The notes beneath the pieces are model-generated. The model saw nothing but the letters and a program-made list of their open reading frames with translations, searched no databases and was not told the DNA's origin. Position numbers and translations under genes: made by a program. Of a DNA stretch of 64,000 nucleotides, positions 15,635 through 23,735 are shown piece after piece. The first letter of the stretch is position 1. Each line of letters begins with the position of its first letter. Source of the DNA: a candidate division TA06 bacterium (GTDB lineage: Bacteria > Edwardsbacteria > AC1 > EtOH8); the NCBI GenBank assembly GCA_016235665.1, contig JACRJI010000016.1, positions 124,001 to 188,000 of the forward strand, read 5' to 3'.

Positions 15635-17275
15635 TTATTCTGCCGTTTGTTGGCCCGATGGCAGGCGGATCACAAACGATGTCCCCCGGCCCTCGGCTGA
15701 GCTTACCGAGATGCTGCCCCGGTGGCTTTCCACTATCTTCTTGCTGACCGCCAGCCCTATGCCCAGCCCCCCGCGCTTAGTAGTGAATTTGGGCTCAAAG
15801 ACATGCTCCAGCGCCTGATGCGGTATGCCCGAACCGGTATCTGATATCGATATGACCATCTCTTTTTGGATATCCAGAAATGTTCTGGCCGACAACTGCC
15901 CGCCCAGAGGCATGGCATGCAGGGCGTTCTTGAGAATGTTCATTAGCACCTGGGGAAACTGATGGCGGTCTATCCAGACCGGCTCCAGCCCTTCTTCCAG
16001 AGATACCACCACATCTATGTTCTGCCGGTCAAACTCCGCCTTCAACACCCCGATGCACCGTTTGACCACATCGTTGATGTTCTCGCTGACCAGCTCCGGC
16101 TCCTTGAACCGCGAAAGTTCCAGCGTGTCGGTCAGCACCCCCTCCAGCCGGTCGATCTCGGAACTGATGATCTTCAGCTGCTGGCCGAACCGCGGGTCGT
16201 CAGGCGTTTCCCGTATCATGGAATTGACGAATCCCCCGATGGAGACCATGGGAGTACGGATCTCGTGGGCCAGCACCGCCGCCATCTCCCCCACCGCCGC
16301 CATCCGCTCCGCCTTCAATAGTTTTTCCTGGCTGTGCTGCAGTTCTTTGACCTTATCCTTCAAATTCTGGTACAGCCCGGCATTCCGGATGAAGGCCGAG
16401 ACTTGCCCGGCGAAGATCTCCAGCAAAGTGACGTCGTCGGAATGGATCGGCATTTTAGTGACGGCGTTGTCAGCCAGGATGATCCCCAAGGCTTCCTGCT
16501 CGGCCACCAGCGGGGCTGCGATGAAGGAGTTGACCTTCAGCAGGCCGACCAGTTCCTGGGCGCCGGGAAAAGAGGCAGCGTCGGTCACCAGCAGTGGCTT
16601 CTTTGATCCCAGCACCTGGATCAGGATGTTGTTGCGGTCACTTAAGGGCGCCGACAGTTTTTTTACCAGTTGATTGACCTGAAGATTTCCCTTTACCTGG
16701 CTATAAGGGGTCAGGGCCATTTCCCGGAATGAGCGGGGCGACTTTTGCAGCTCGTTCCAAATGTTAAAAGCCTCCTCGGCCCCGCCCGGCCCCACAGCCA
16801 TCTTCCCGGTCAACGATCTCCGGTCGCCGTCCACCAGCAGCAGAAAGGCCCGGTTAAGGCTCAGGGCCTGGGCAGCCGTGACCCCGGTCAAAATGATGTG
16901 CAGCACCTGGTCCAGATCCAGCGTGGTCTGAAGGGCCTTGGTCGCTTCGTTCAGAATAGCCAGTTCCCGCATCTTCTGGCCCAGCTGCCGGTTGCTGGCC
17001 GTCAGTTCGGCATGGACCCCGCCCATCTCCTCCAGCAGTTTCAGGACCGTCTCGGCCATCACCTGGTCGGTCAGCCGCCGTCCGGTGCTACGCTCCAAAG
17101 TCTTCTGAAAATGAGGGCAGTCCCGGCAGCACTGGTGCAGGCGCTCCCGGATGTCCCGGTTCTGCCCGTCAATGCAAACCCGGGCTTGGGAAAGCCAGCA
17201 ATAGTCCTCCTGGTTCTGCTTGACCGGGCAGTCCTCCCGGGTGCACAGTACCTCCTCCCAGCATTTTTTGGTCAT
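15635..17275 (-). CDS. Histidine kinase with N-terminal Cys-rich module and GAF domain
   Basis: 546 residues from the ATG at 17273-17275, which overlaps the stop of the upstream gene as ATGA. Residues 1-55 hold eight cysteines (5, 11, 16, 26, 34, 49, 50, 53) with two CW pairs, resembling the 'two-CW' module, a possible metal or Fe-S site. A coiled linker and a GAF domain (about 120-310) follow, then HisKA with phospho-acceptor H337 in LAHEIRTPM and a HATPase domain with NILKNALHA, DTGSGIP and GLGIGLAVSKKIV. No membrane segment, so a cytoplasmic sensor. A small ligand in the GAF domain or redox/metal state at the cysteines are plausible signals. The response regulator follows 28 bases on. Confidence 0.93.
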   Translation of the reverse strand: MTKKCWEEVLCTREDCPVKQNQEDYCWLSQARVCIDGQNRDIRERLHQCCRDCPHFQKTLERSTGRRLTDQVMAETVLKLLEEMGGVHAELTASNRQLGQKMRELAILNEATKALQTTLDLDQVLHIILTGVTAAQALSLNRAFLLLVDGDRRSLTGKMAVGPGGAEEAFNIWNELQKSPRSFREMALTPYSQVKGNLQVNQLVKKLSAPLSDRNNILIQVLGSKKPLLVTDAASFPGAQELVGLLKVNSFIAAPLVAEQEALGIILADNAVTKMPIHSDDVTLLEIFAGQVSAFIRNAGLYQNLKDKVKELQHSQEKLLKAERMAAVGEMAAVLAHEIRTPMVSIGGFVNSMIRETPDDPRFGQQLKIISSEIDRLEGVLTDTLELSRFKEPELVSENINDVVKRCIGVLKAEFDRQNIDVVVSLEEGLEPVWIDRHQFPQVLMNILKNALHAMPLGGQLSARTFLDIQKEMVISISDTGSGIPHQALEHVFEPKFTTKRGGLGIGLAVSKKIVESHRGSISVSSAEGRGTSFVIRLPSGQQTAE

Positions 17276-18234
17276 GGCGCCCTCACTATCCGGTCGGGCG
17301 GACCGCCCCCGCTCTCGTCCAGCTCCTGATGCCAGCCGTTCTCCAGCCCCAGCTCCTCCAGCCATTCCAGGGCCTGGCGGTATTCTTCAGGCATCAGACG
17401 GCGGTCCAGCTCCGGCATGGCTTTGGTTTGATGAGCGGGAAAATACTGGGCCATCAGGGAAAGGTGCACCGCCGGAGATATTTCACCGGCCAAAAAAGCC
17501 AGGGCTTCCCTGGTCTGGGAAAGACGGTTGGGAAGTACCAGGTGTCTGACGATCATCCCCCGCTGGGCAATACCAGCGTGATCGGTTTCAAGTTCTCCGG
17601 CCTGGCGCCACATTTCCTTGAGAGCAGCGCGGCAGACTTCCGGGTAGTCCGGAGCCTGGGAGTATTTTTCGGAAGCCTCGGGATCGCAGTAACGGATGTC
17701 GGGCAGGTAAATGTCCACCACGCCGTCCAAAAGTTTCAGGGATGTTTGGGAATCGTACCCGCTGGAGTTGTAGACCAGCGGTAGGTTAAAACCCTGCTCC
17801 GCCGCCAGCCGCAGCGCCAATAGGATCTGGGCTGTCATGTGCGAGGGGGTGACTAAGTTGATGTTGTGGCAGCCCCTCTCCTGCAATTCCAGCATCATCC
17901 CGGCCAGGCGCTTCAAGGACACTTCCTGGCCCTGGCCCAGCTGGCTGATCGGCCAGTTCTGACAGTAGACACAGGCCATGTTACAGTTGGCAAAGAAGAT
18001 AGTGCCCGAACCCCTGCTGCCCGAAATGGGAGGCTCTTCGCCCATATGGGCGTTATAGCTGGAAACTATGGGAAGACGGCCGCTGCGGCAAAAGCCCTTC
18101 TGGTTCCGGGCCCGGTCCACCCCGCACTGCCGGGGGCACAGGCAGCAGGAAGACAGGAGCTTTTCGGCCTCCCGGCATCTTGCTTCCAGCCGTCCGTCCT
18201 GGAATAATTCTATGTATGAGGGCTGATGAACCAT
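17272..18234 (-). CDS. Radical SAM protein, PflA-like (COG1313 type)
   Basis: 320 residues with the radical SAM cluster motif CNMACVYC (C84, C88, C91) binding a 4Fe-4S cluster. An extra N-terminal cysteine group (C30, C31, C33, C37, C49) is typical of this PflA-like family and may bind a second cluster. It would generate a 5'-deoxyadenosyl radical; the substrate is unknown. The promoter at 18241-18269 ends six bases before the ATG, so the mRNA may be leaderless. The stop overlaps the kinase start as ATGA. Pairing with a Cys-rich kinase is intriguing because both may respond to iron-sulfur status. Confidence 0.88.
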   Translation of the reverse strand: MVHQPSYIELFQDGRLEARCREAEKLLSSCCLCPRQCGVDRARNQKGFCRSGRLPIVSSYNAHMGEEPPISGSRGSGTIFFANCNMACVYCQNWPISQLGQGQEVSLKRLAGMMLELQERGCHNINLVTPSHMTAQILLALRLAAEQGFNLPLVYNSSGYDSQTSLKLLDGVVDIYLPDIRYCDPEASEKYSQAPDYPEVCRAALKEMWRQAGELETDHAGIAQRGMIVRHLVLPNRLSQTREALAFLAGEISPAVHLSLMAQYFPAHQTKAMPELDRRLMPEEYRQALEWLEELGLENGWHQELDESGGGPPDRIVRAP

Positions 18235-18240
18235 TAAATT

Positions 18241-18269
18241 AATATACCCGTAAAAACAAATATTGTCAA
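18241..18269 (-). promoter_or_regulatory. Sigma70-type promoter abutting the radical SAM start codon
   Basis: On the minus strand TTGACA (18269-18264), a 17-base spacer and TATATT (18246-18241). Only six bases (18240-18235) separate the -10 box from the ATG, so transcription would begin at or within the start codon. Confidence 0.72.
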
Positions 18270-18324
18270 GTTAAAATGGCTCCGGGGAATGCCCATAATT
18301 CTAAAAAGTTTTCGTTGGCAGAGA

Positions 18325-19596
18325 TCATTCCAATTCTCCCGCCAGCCGGCGCAGGCTGTGCGGCCAGGTTGCAGTATCTGAGGCCTTGATCAACTCCCGG
18401 GCCTGTTCTTTGTATGCCGGCTTGGCCGTGATCCGGTGAAGATGGTGGAGAATCTCAAACCGCCTTTTGCCATCCTGGTTTTCTGCCAACAGTCCGGTCA
18501 AGGCGGCCTCGGCTTCGGATTGGTTTTCCTCCGCCGTAAGCAGGGCCTCCAGCAGCCTGGCCTTGAATATCATTTCTTCCCGCCCGATCTCAATGGCTAT
18601 GGCCTTGCCGGCGGTGGTATCCGCCAGGGCTTGGTCAGGTTGCTTCAATTCATGGTATAAACCGGCCCTAAAAATGAGATAATAGCAAAGGTAATATTTG
18701 ATCTCCAATTTGCTTTGGATGTCAATGGCCAGGGAATAATTCTCCAGAGCCTCCTTGTTCCGTCCCAAGGCCTGAAAGACTTGCCCCAAATCGCCGTAGG
18801 CCACGCTCTCTAAAAATTTATCCCCCAGCTTTTTGGAGATGATCAGTTGTTTCTCAAAGTATTCTTTGGCTTCCAAAAAATGCCCCTGTTTGAGGCAGCA
18901 ATCTCCGATGTTATTGCTGGCTACTGCAATGCTGTTCAGTTCCCCCATCTGTGTGGCCATGGTCAGCTGAATGTTGGAACACTCTAATGCCTTCTGATAA
19001 TCGCCCTGATCCATGTAAATACTGGCCATGTTCCCCATGCCATTGCAGATGTTGGCGGTATTCCCCACCTTTTTTGACAGTTCGATCTGCTTCCGGTAGT
19101 GGTCAAGCGCCTTATCCAGTTCGCCCAGTTCATAATATACAATCCCCAGATTCCCATATAAGGCACAGACGGCTTCCTGATCGTTGCTGGTTACCGAAAG
19201 CTCCAGGTCAGTATTGTAGTACTCTATTGCCTTTTGATACTGGCCCTGGCGGTAGTGCAAGGTGCCCAAGAAATTGCAGCAACGGGCCAACCCATAAGAG
19301 TGCTCCGCTTCTTTGAAAGTTTTATAGGCTTCCTCCAGCATGGTCCTGGCCTGATCCGGCCGGCCCTTATTGGTCAGCATCCACCCCAGATCGTTCTGGC
19401 TTAAGGCCAGATGGATCCTGTCTCCGAAGCGTTCGGACATTTCCAGGTTGCGGCAGTACAAGTTTTCGGCGTTATCCCATTGGCCCAGTGTCTCCAGTAT
19501 GTCGGCCTTTCTTTTTATTACCAACCAGGGATAATGACTGCCGCCGCCTTGCTTGGTTATCCACAATTTCTGATGTTTATGCGACCATTTATTCAT
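18325..19596 (-). CDS. TPR repeat protein (second of a pair)
   Basis: 423 residues from the ATG at 19594-19596; a longer frame exists from a TTG at 19626, but it lies wholly inside the upstream gene. At least seven tetratricopeptide units can be read, with A/Y-rich spacing such as 'ALCNLGxxYxxxGxxxKALxYY'. Such solenoids bind proteins; no enzymatic domain, signal peptide or membrane segment is visible. Its start overlaps the stop of the preceding TPR gene by eight bases. The two proteins share style (rows of QLGD, ALGNIG, LEM) and may be parts of one split ancestral protein. Confidence 0.85.
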   Translation of the reverse strand: MNKWSHKHQKLWITKQGGGSHYPWLVIKRKADILETLGQWDNAENLYCRNLEMSERFGDRIHLALSQNDLGWMLTNKGRPDQARTMLEEAYKTFKEAEHSYGLARCCNFLGTLHYRQGQYQKAIEYYNTDLELSVTSNDQEAVCALYGNLGIVYYELGELDKALDHYRKQIELSKKVGNTANICNGMGNMASIYMDQGDYQKALECSNIQLTMATQMGELNSIAVASNNIGDCCLKQGHFLEAKEYFEKQLIISKKLGDKFLESVAYGDLGQVFQALGRNKEALENYSLAIDIQSKLEIKYYLCYYLIFRAGLYHELKQPDQALADTTAGKAIAIEIGREEMIFKARLLEALLTAEENQSEAEAALTGLLAENQDGKRRFEILHHLHRITAKPAYKEQARELIKASDTATWPHSLRRLAGELE

Positions 19597-20473
19597 TTTG
19601 CTTCGCTTGTACCGTTTTCTCCACAACCTCAGCCGTTGTAAGACGCTTAATATCTTCCAGGATATCCCTTTCCCCCGGCCCGTCTCCCAGCTGCCGGGCC
19701 ATCTCCAGGTCCCGCCGGTAGTGCATGGCCGCTTCCTCTTTCAGTCCCATCCGCTCGCAGGATCTGGCCAGGTTGTAGACCGCGTAATACTCGGAATAAA
19801 CGTCCCCGATCCTCCGGCTGATCTCTATCGCCTCCCGGTCGCAGGCGGCCGCCTTCTGGTGGTCGCCCCTGGCCGTGTAGAAGTTGCCGATGTTTCCCAG
19901 CGCGCTGGCCCGGCCCCTTTCGTCGCCCAGCTTCAGCGACAGTTCTATCTTGCGTTCCAGATAGCCCAGGGCCTCCTCCCACCTCCCGGTCTCCAGGGAT
20001 AACAGCCCCAGGTTGTTCAGCATCTCGCTTTCGTTCCGGACGTTCCCCTCCCGGCGGGCCAGGTCAAGAAGCTCCCGTCCGGAGCGTTCCGCCTGTTCAA
20101 AGTTCTCCAGTTTCATGTCGATCTTGACCAGGGTGGAACGGCAATACAGCACCATATCCCGGTCATTTCCTTTATTCAACAGGCTCAGGGCCTCTTCGGC
20201 CCTGGCCCGGGCTTGTTCAAAACTGCCGCGTTGGGCATCAAGGATCCCCAGCTTCAACAGGCATCTGCCGCGGTGGTAAGGCAGGCCGGAGGCCCGGGCC
20301 TCCGAAAGATCCTGCTCCGTCATCAATACCAGCTCCTCCCACCTTCCCACGCCGTGAAGCACCTCGGATTTGGCGGCCCTTAATTGAAAGGGGTAGTACC
20401 GTCTGCCGGGCAGGCTTTCCCAAAGCATCCGGCCTCTGCTGTAAAGTCCTTTTGCCATCTTTCGTTTGACCAT
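19589..20473 (-). CDS. TPR repeat protein (first of a pair)
   Basis: 294 residues. The ATG directly follows the TGA of the helicase gene (no bases between), so translation is probably coupled to it. Four to five TPR units fill residues 40-270, for example LGDERGRASALGNIGNFYTARGDHQKA. It begins with a basic segment (MVKRKMAKGLYSRGRM). No catalytic domain is seen. Its position after UvrD/PcrA and before another TPR protein suggests a three-gene operon, but a role in DNA repair is not shown. Confidence 0.85.
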   Translation of the reverse strand: MVKRKMAKGLYSRGRMLWESLPGRRYYPFQLRAAKSEVLHGVGRWEELVLMTEQDLSEARASGLPYHRGRCLLKLGILDAQRGSFEQARARAEEALSLLNKGNDRDMVLYCRSTLVKIDMKLENFEQAERSGRELLDLARREGNVRNESEMLNNLGLLSLETGRWEEALGYLERKIELSLKLGDERGRASALGNIGNFYTARGDHQKAAACDREAIEISRRIGDVYSEYYAVYNLARSCERMGLKEEAAMHYRRDLEMARQLGDGPGERDILEDIKRLTTAEVVEKTVQAKQNE

Positions 20474-22615
20474 TCATTCCCTGGTTACGTAGCTGGCCAA
20501 TACTTTTTTCCTCAAGCCCCCGGAAAAGACTATGGACAGCTTCATCTCCTCGCCCTCGCCCTCCACCTCCACCACCTTGCCCCGGCCCCAGACCGAATGC
20601 CGGACGGCCTGGCCCTTGATGGTCCCGGTCTCCGGCAGTTCCTGGTCCATGTCCTCGGCCGGGGCCCGGGTGATCTCGGTCTTGCCGGCCCGGCCCTGGA
20701 TCTCTAAAAGATCCCGGGGCAACTCGGCCAAAAAGCGCGAGGGCACCGCCGGCATCAGCCCGCCGAAGCGGCGCCGGGAGGAAGCCAGGCAAAGATGCAG
20801 GCTCTTTTTGGCCCGGGTGATGGCCACGTAAAAGAGGCGCCGCTCCTCCTCCAGCTCCTGGCGGGACTCCACCGAGGCCGAGTGCGGCAGCAGGCCGTCC
20901 TCCAGCCCGGCAATGTAGACGTGGTCGAACTCCAGCCCCTTGGCGTTGTGCATGGTCATCAGGGTGACCGCCTGGGACTGCGGGTCCCAGCGGTCGATGT
21001 CGGCCACCAGCGACACTTCGGCCAAAAAGGCGGCTAAAGACTTGTCTTCCGACCGCTCGCAAAAATCGTTGGCCGCGGCCTCAAGCTCGCCCACGTTCTC
21101 GGCCCGACTGTCGGCCTCCTCCGAGTCGGGGTACTGCCCCTGCAGGTGCTTAAGATACGAGGTTCTTTCCACCAGTTCCTTTATGACCTCCTCGGCGGTC
21201 TTGGCAGTGGCCAGAGCTTTCATCTCTTCCATGAACCCGTGAAAAGCTTTGACGGCGGCCTTGACCGAAGGCCCCAGGCCCGGCACCTGGTCTGCCTGTT
21301 CCAAGGCCCGGTAAAGGGAGGTCTTGCTTTCGGCGGCCCAGGCCTCAATCCGCATCAGGCTGGTGTCGCCGATGCCCCGGGGCGGCTCGTTGACTATCCG
21401 CTTTAAATTGACGCTGTCGGCGGGGTTGGCCGCCACCTTAAGGTAGGCCAGCAGGTCCTTGACCTCCTTGCGCTCGTAGAATTTCACCCCGCCCACTATC
21501 AGGTAGGGCAGGGAATAGCGGCGGCAGGCGTCTTCCAGGGCCCGGCTCTGGGCGTTGGTGCGGTACAGCACCACCATGTCCTTGAGCGAGGCCTGTGGCA
21601 TGTTCGATTTGATGCTCAGGCAGATCTTGTCGGCCTCGTCCCGCTCGTCCCAGGCCTGCCATAGAGCGGCTTTGTCTCCCGACGGGTTCTCGGTCCACAG
21701 GTTCTTGCCCTTGCGGCCCAGATTGTTCTTGACCACCTGGTTGGCGCATTCCAGGATGGTCTTGGTGGAACGGTAATTCTGTTCCAGCCTTATCACCTTG
21801 GCCTCGGGGAAATCCTTCTCGAACTCCAGGATATTGCGGATGTCGGCCCCCCTAAAGCCGTAGATGGACTGGTCGTCGTCGCCCACCACGCACAGCCGCC
21901 GGTTCTTGACCGAAAGAAGCTTGACCAGCAGGTACTGGGTATGGTTGGTGTCCTGATATTCATCCACCAGAATGTGCTTGAATTTTTCGGTATATGACTC
22001 CAGGGTGCCGGGGTTCTCCTGGAACAGCCGCACCGCATTTACCAGCAGGTCGTCGAAGTCCATGGCCTGGTTCCTTAGCAAAGCCTGCTGATAGGCGGGG
22101 TAAACCCGGGCCACCTCCTTTTCGAAAAAGTCGTAGGCCGTTTTCTGGTATTCATCGGGCCCTATCATCTGGTCCTTGGCCCCGGAGATGCGGGAGATAA
22201 CGGCCCGGGGAGAGACCCGGCGCTCGGGAATGGCCAGATCGGCCATGATCCTTTTGATCAGCGACAGCTTGTCGGACTCGTCGTAAATGGTGAAGTCCCG
22301 GCCGTAGCCCAGCCGGAATCCCTCCCGGCGCAGTATCCGCCCGCAGACCGAATGGAAGGTGCCGATCCACAGGCCCTCGGCCGGACGCTTCAGCAGGGCA
22401 GCCACCCGCTGTTTCATCTCGGCCGCCGCCTTGTTGGTGAAGGGCACCGCCAGGATGTTCCAGGGGGCGCAGGCTCCGGTGCCGGTGATGTAGGCCAGAC
22501 GGTGGGTAAGCACCCGGGTCTTGCCCGAGCCGGCCCCGGCTAAAATGAGCACCGGGCCGTCCAGGTAGGTGACGGCCTCGCGCTGGGGAGGATTGAGATT
22601 GTTAAGCAGATCCAT
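20474..22615 (-). CDS. pcrA: UvrD/PcrA-type DNA helicase
   Basis: 713 residues, full length for superfamily 1A helicases. The Q motif NPPQREAV lies at 8-15, Walker A GAGSGKT at 27-33, the DEYQDT Walker B, VGDDDQSIYGFRGAD motif III and LEQNYRST motif IV, and in the C-terminal half TMHNAKGLEFDHV and the VAITRAKK motif VI. The tail carries VWGRGKVV...LSIVFSGGLRK, the Tudor-like end typical of PcrA/UvrD that contacts RNA polymerase. It unwinds DNA 3' to 5' in repair and clearing of stalled complexes. PcrA versus UvrD naming is a matter of convention here. Confidence 0.96.
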   Translation of the reverse strand: MDLLNNLNPPQREAVTYLDGPVLILAGAGSGKTRVLTHRLAYITGTGACAPWNILAVPFTNKAAAEMKQRVAALLKRPAEGLWIGTFHSVCGRILRREGFRLGYGRDFTIYDESDKLSLIKRIMADLAIPERRVSPRAVISRISGAKDQMIGPDEYQKTAYDFFEKEVARVYPAYQQALLRNQAMDFDDLLVNAVRLFQENPGTLESYTEKFKHILVDEYQDTNHTQYLLVKLLSVKNRRLCVVGDDDQSIYGFRGADIRNILEFEKDFPEAKVIRLEQNYRSTKTILECANQVVKNNLGRKGKNLWTENPSGDKAALWQAWDERDEADKICLSIKSNMPQASLKDMVVLYRTNAQSRALEDACRRYSLPYLIVGGVKFYERKEVKDLLAYLKVAANPADSVNLKRIVNEPPRGIGDTSLMRIEAWAAESKTSLYRALEQADQVPGLGPSVKAAVKAFHGFMEEMKALATAKTAEEVIKELVERTSYLKHLQGQYPDSEEADSRAENVGELEAAANDFCERSEDKSLAAFLAEVSLVADIDRWDPQSQAVTLMTMHNAKGLEFDHVYIAGLEDGLLPHSASVESRQELEEERRLFYVAITRAKKSLHLCLASSRRRFGGLMPAVPSRFLAELPRDLLEIQGRAGKTEITRAPAEDMDQELPETGTIKGQAVRHSVWGRGKVVEVEGEGEEMKLSIVFSGGLRKKVLASYVTRE

Positions 22616-22691
22616 GAAGTAAAAAAAACAGATTCTGATTGCAATATTTTAAGTAAGGGTCCGGTAATTTCTGTCCTTTAGTGGGCAAAAG

Positions 22692-23546
22692 TCACTTCGT
22701 TTGCAGACTGGCCAGCGGCACTTCCAGTATTATCTCCGCGCTGTAATCCTCAAAGATCCTGGTGGACCTGACCTTGGCCCCCGGTATGTTTGCCGTCCCT
22801 CCTTTAGGCGATATCCTGCCCAGGGCTATCCCCAGGTTCTTGTAAGCCGTCACCCGGGCCGCTCTCAGGGCCTGGGACTTGGTCATGCTTTCAAATCCAG
22901 GAACATCTATTTTTGTCTTGCCCTTGCCCCTGCCCCGGACCAGCAGATAATCTCCCTCGATCCAGGCGTCGGCCGAGGTGATGATCTGGGCGGCCACGGC
23001 CTCGCTGGAGGAATAGCTGATCTTGATCTGCCTGATCAAAAAACGGCCGTCGCCCAGATACGGCACGCCGCCATCGGCGTAGAACAGGACCCTCAGCTTG
23101 TTGTCCGGGCCCAAATAATCCAGCCTGCCGTCGGAGGAGGTGGTGTAAAGATATTCGGGGTTTTTGCTGGTCCAGCTGCCGGTGCCGTTGGTGGCCTGCC
23201 ACAGCCGCCAGTTGGGGGCCAGTTTAGGGTTGCGGTAGCTTGGGTCGTCGTAGACCGTGCCGTAGTTGTAGACGTACATCTTCAGCCACTTGCCGCTCTG
23301 ATTGTCGAACGACAGATCCATCTTCACCCGGTCGGCGGTTGATGGCAGCGGCACTGAATACTCGGCGGCACCATAGGTAAAGGATCCGGACAACCGGGCG
23401 GACTGTCCGGCGGCTTTGGTATTGCGGGATGAAGCCTCAAAACGGCTGCCATCGATGGCAACCTCGGCGGCTGGCGCCAAGCCTACGCCCGCAGGCAGGA
23501 TGGTCGAAGCCAGCAGAACGGCCAGGAATGAAGTGATCTTTTTCAT
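22692..23546 (-). CDS. Secreted protein with LPP20-like C-terminal domain
   Basis: 284 residues with a signal peptide (about 1-26). The middle (50-185) is beta-rich and unrecognised. The C-terminal 90 residues (GKTKIDVPGFESM, then KSQALRAARVTAYKNLGIALG) have the shape of LPP20/FlgT-N-like domains found in envelope proteins, where an AxRAAxxxAYxNL helix is characteristic. GGGGAGGG precedes the ATG and a near-consensus promoter lies at 23589-23617. It stands alone, divergent from the ACT-like gene. The function is not known. Confidence 0.78.
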   Translation of the reverse strand: MKKITSFLAVLLASTILPAGVGLAPAAEVAIDGSRFEASSRNTKAAGQSARLSGSFTYGAAEYSVPLPSTADRVKMDLSFDNQSGKWLKMYVYNYGTVYDDPSYRNPKLAPNWRLWQATNGTGSWTSKNPEYLYTTSSDGRLDYLGPDNKLRVLFYADGGVPYLGDGRFLIRQIKISYSSSEAVAAQIITSADAWIEGDYLLVRGRGKGKTKIDVPGFESMTKSQALRAARVTAYKNLGIALGRISPKGGTANIPGAKVRSTRIFEDYSAEIILEVPLASLQTK

Positions 23547-23588
23547 GTTCCCTCCCCAATGTTTGTTGGGTATTTCCTTTAACCTTGT

Positions 23589-23617
23589 ATGATAACATCT
23601 TAAAATATGTCTGTCAA
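23589..23617 (-). promoter_or_regulatory. Sigma70-type promoter for the LPP20-like gene
   Basis: Minus strand TTGACA (23617-23612), 17-base spacer, TATCAT (23594-23589), 42 bases before the ATG. Confidence 0.72.
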
Positions 23618-23621
23618 CCGG

Positions 23622-23638
23622 TAAAAAGCAAAAAGGCG
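23622..23638. repeat. Short motif also found at 4551-4567
   Basis: Seventeen bases (taaaaagcaaaaaggcg) are identical to 4551-4567 beside an unrelated gene. It contains two heptamers of form NAAAAAG, in the style of the other 7-base repeats of this window. Confidence 0.6.
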
Positions 23639-23699
23639 CTGGCGGGTTTCCGGTCCCGCCCTCAGTCCCGCCGTAACCGCTTAGACCTTTCTTTTTCTC

Positions 23700-23727
23700 T
23701 TGACTTTGCCCTATAAATTGGTATGAT
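23700..23727 (+). promoter_or_regulatory. Sigma70-type promoter abutting the ACT-like gene start
   Basis: TTGACT (23700-23705), 16-base spacer, TATGAT (23722-23727). The ATG at 23736 follows the -10 box after eight bases, so the transcript would have no usable 5' leader. Confidence 0.68.
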
Positions 23728-23735
23728 TAGAAGTT

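Noticed and set aside
17276-17365. Longer N-terminus for the histidine kinase
   Set aside because: It lies inside the radical SAM gene, is low-complexity Gly/Ala/Arg and has no ribosome site; the ATGA overlap start is better.
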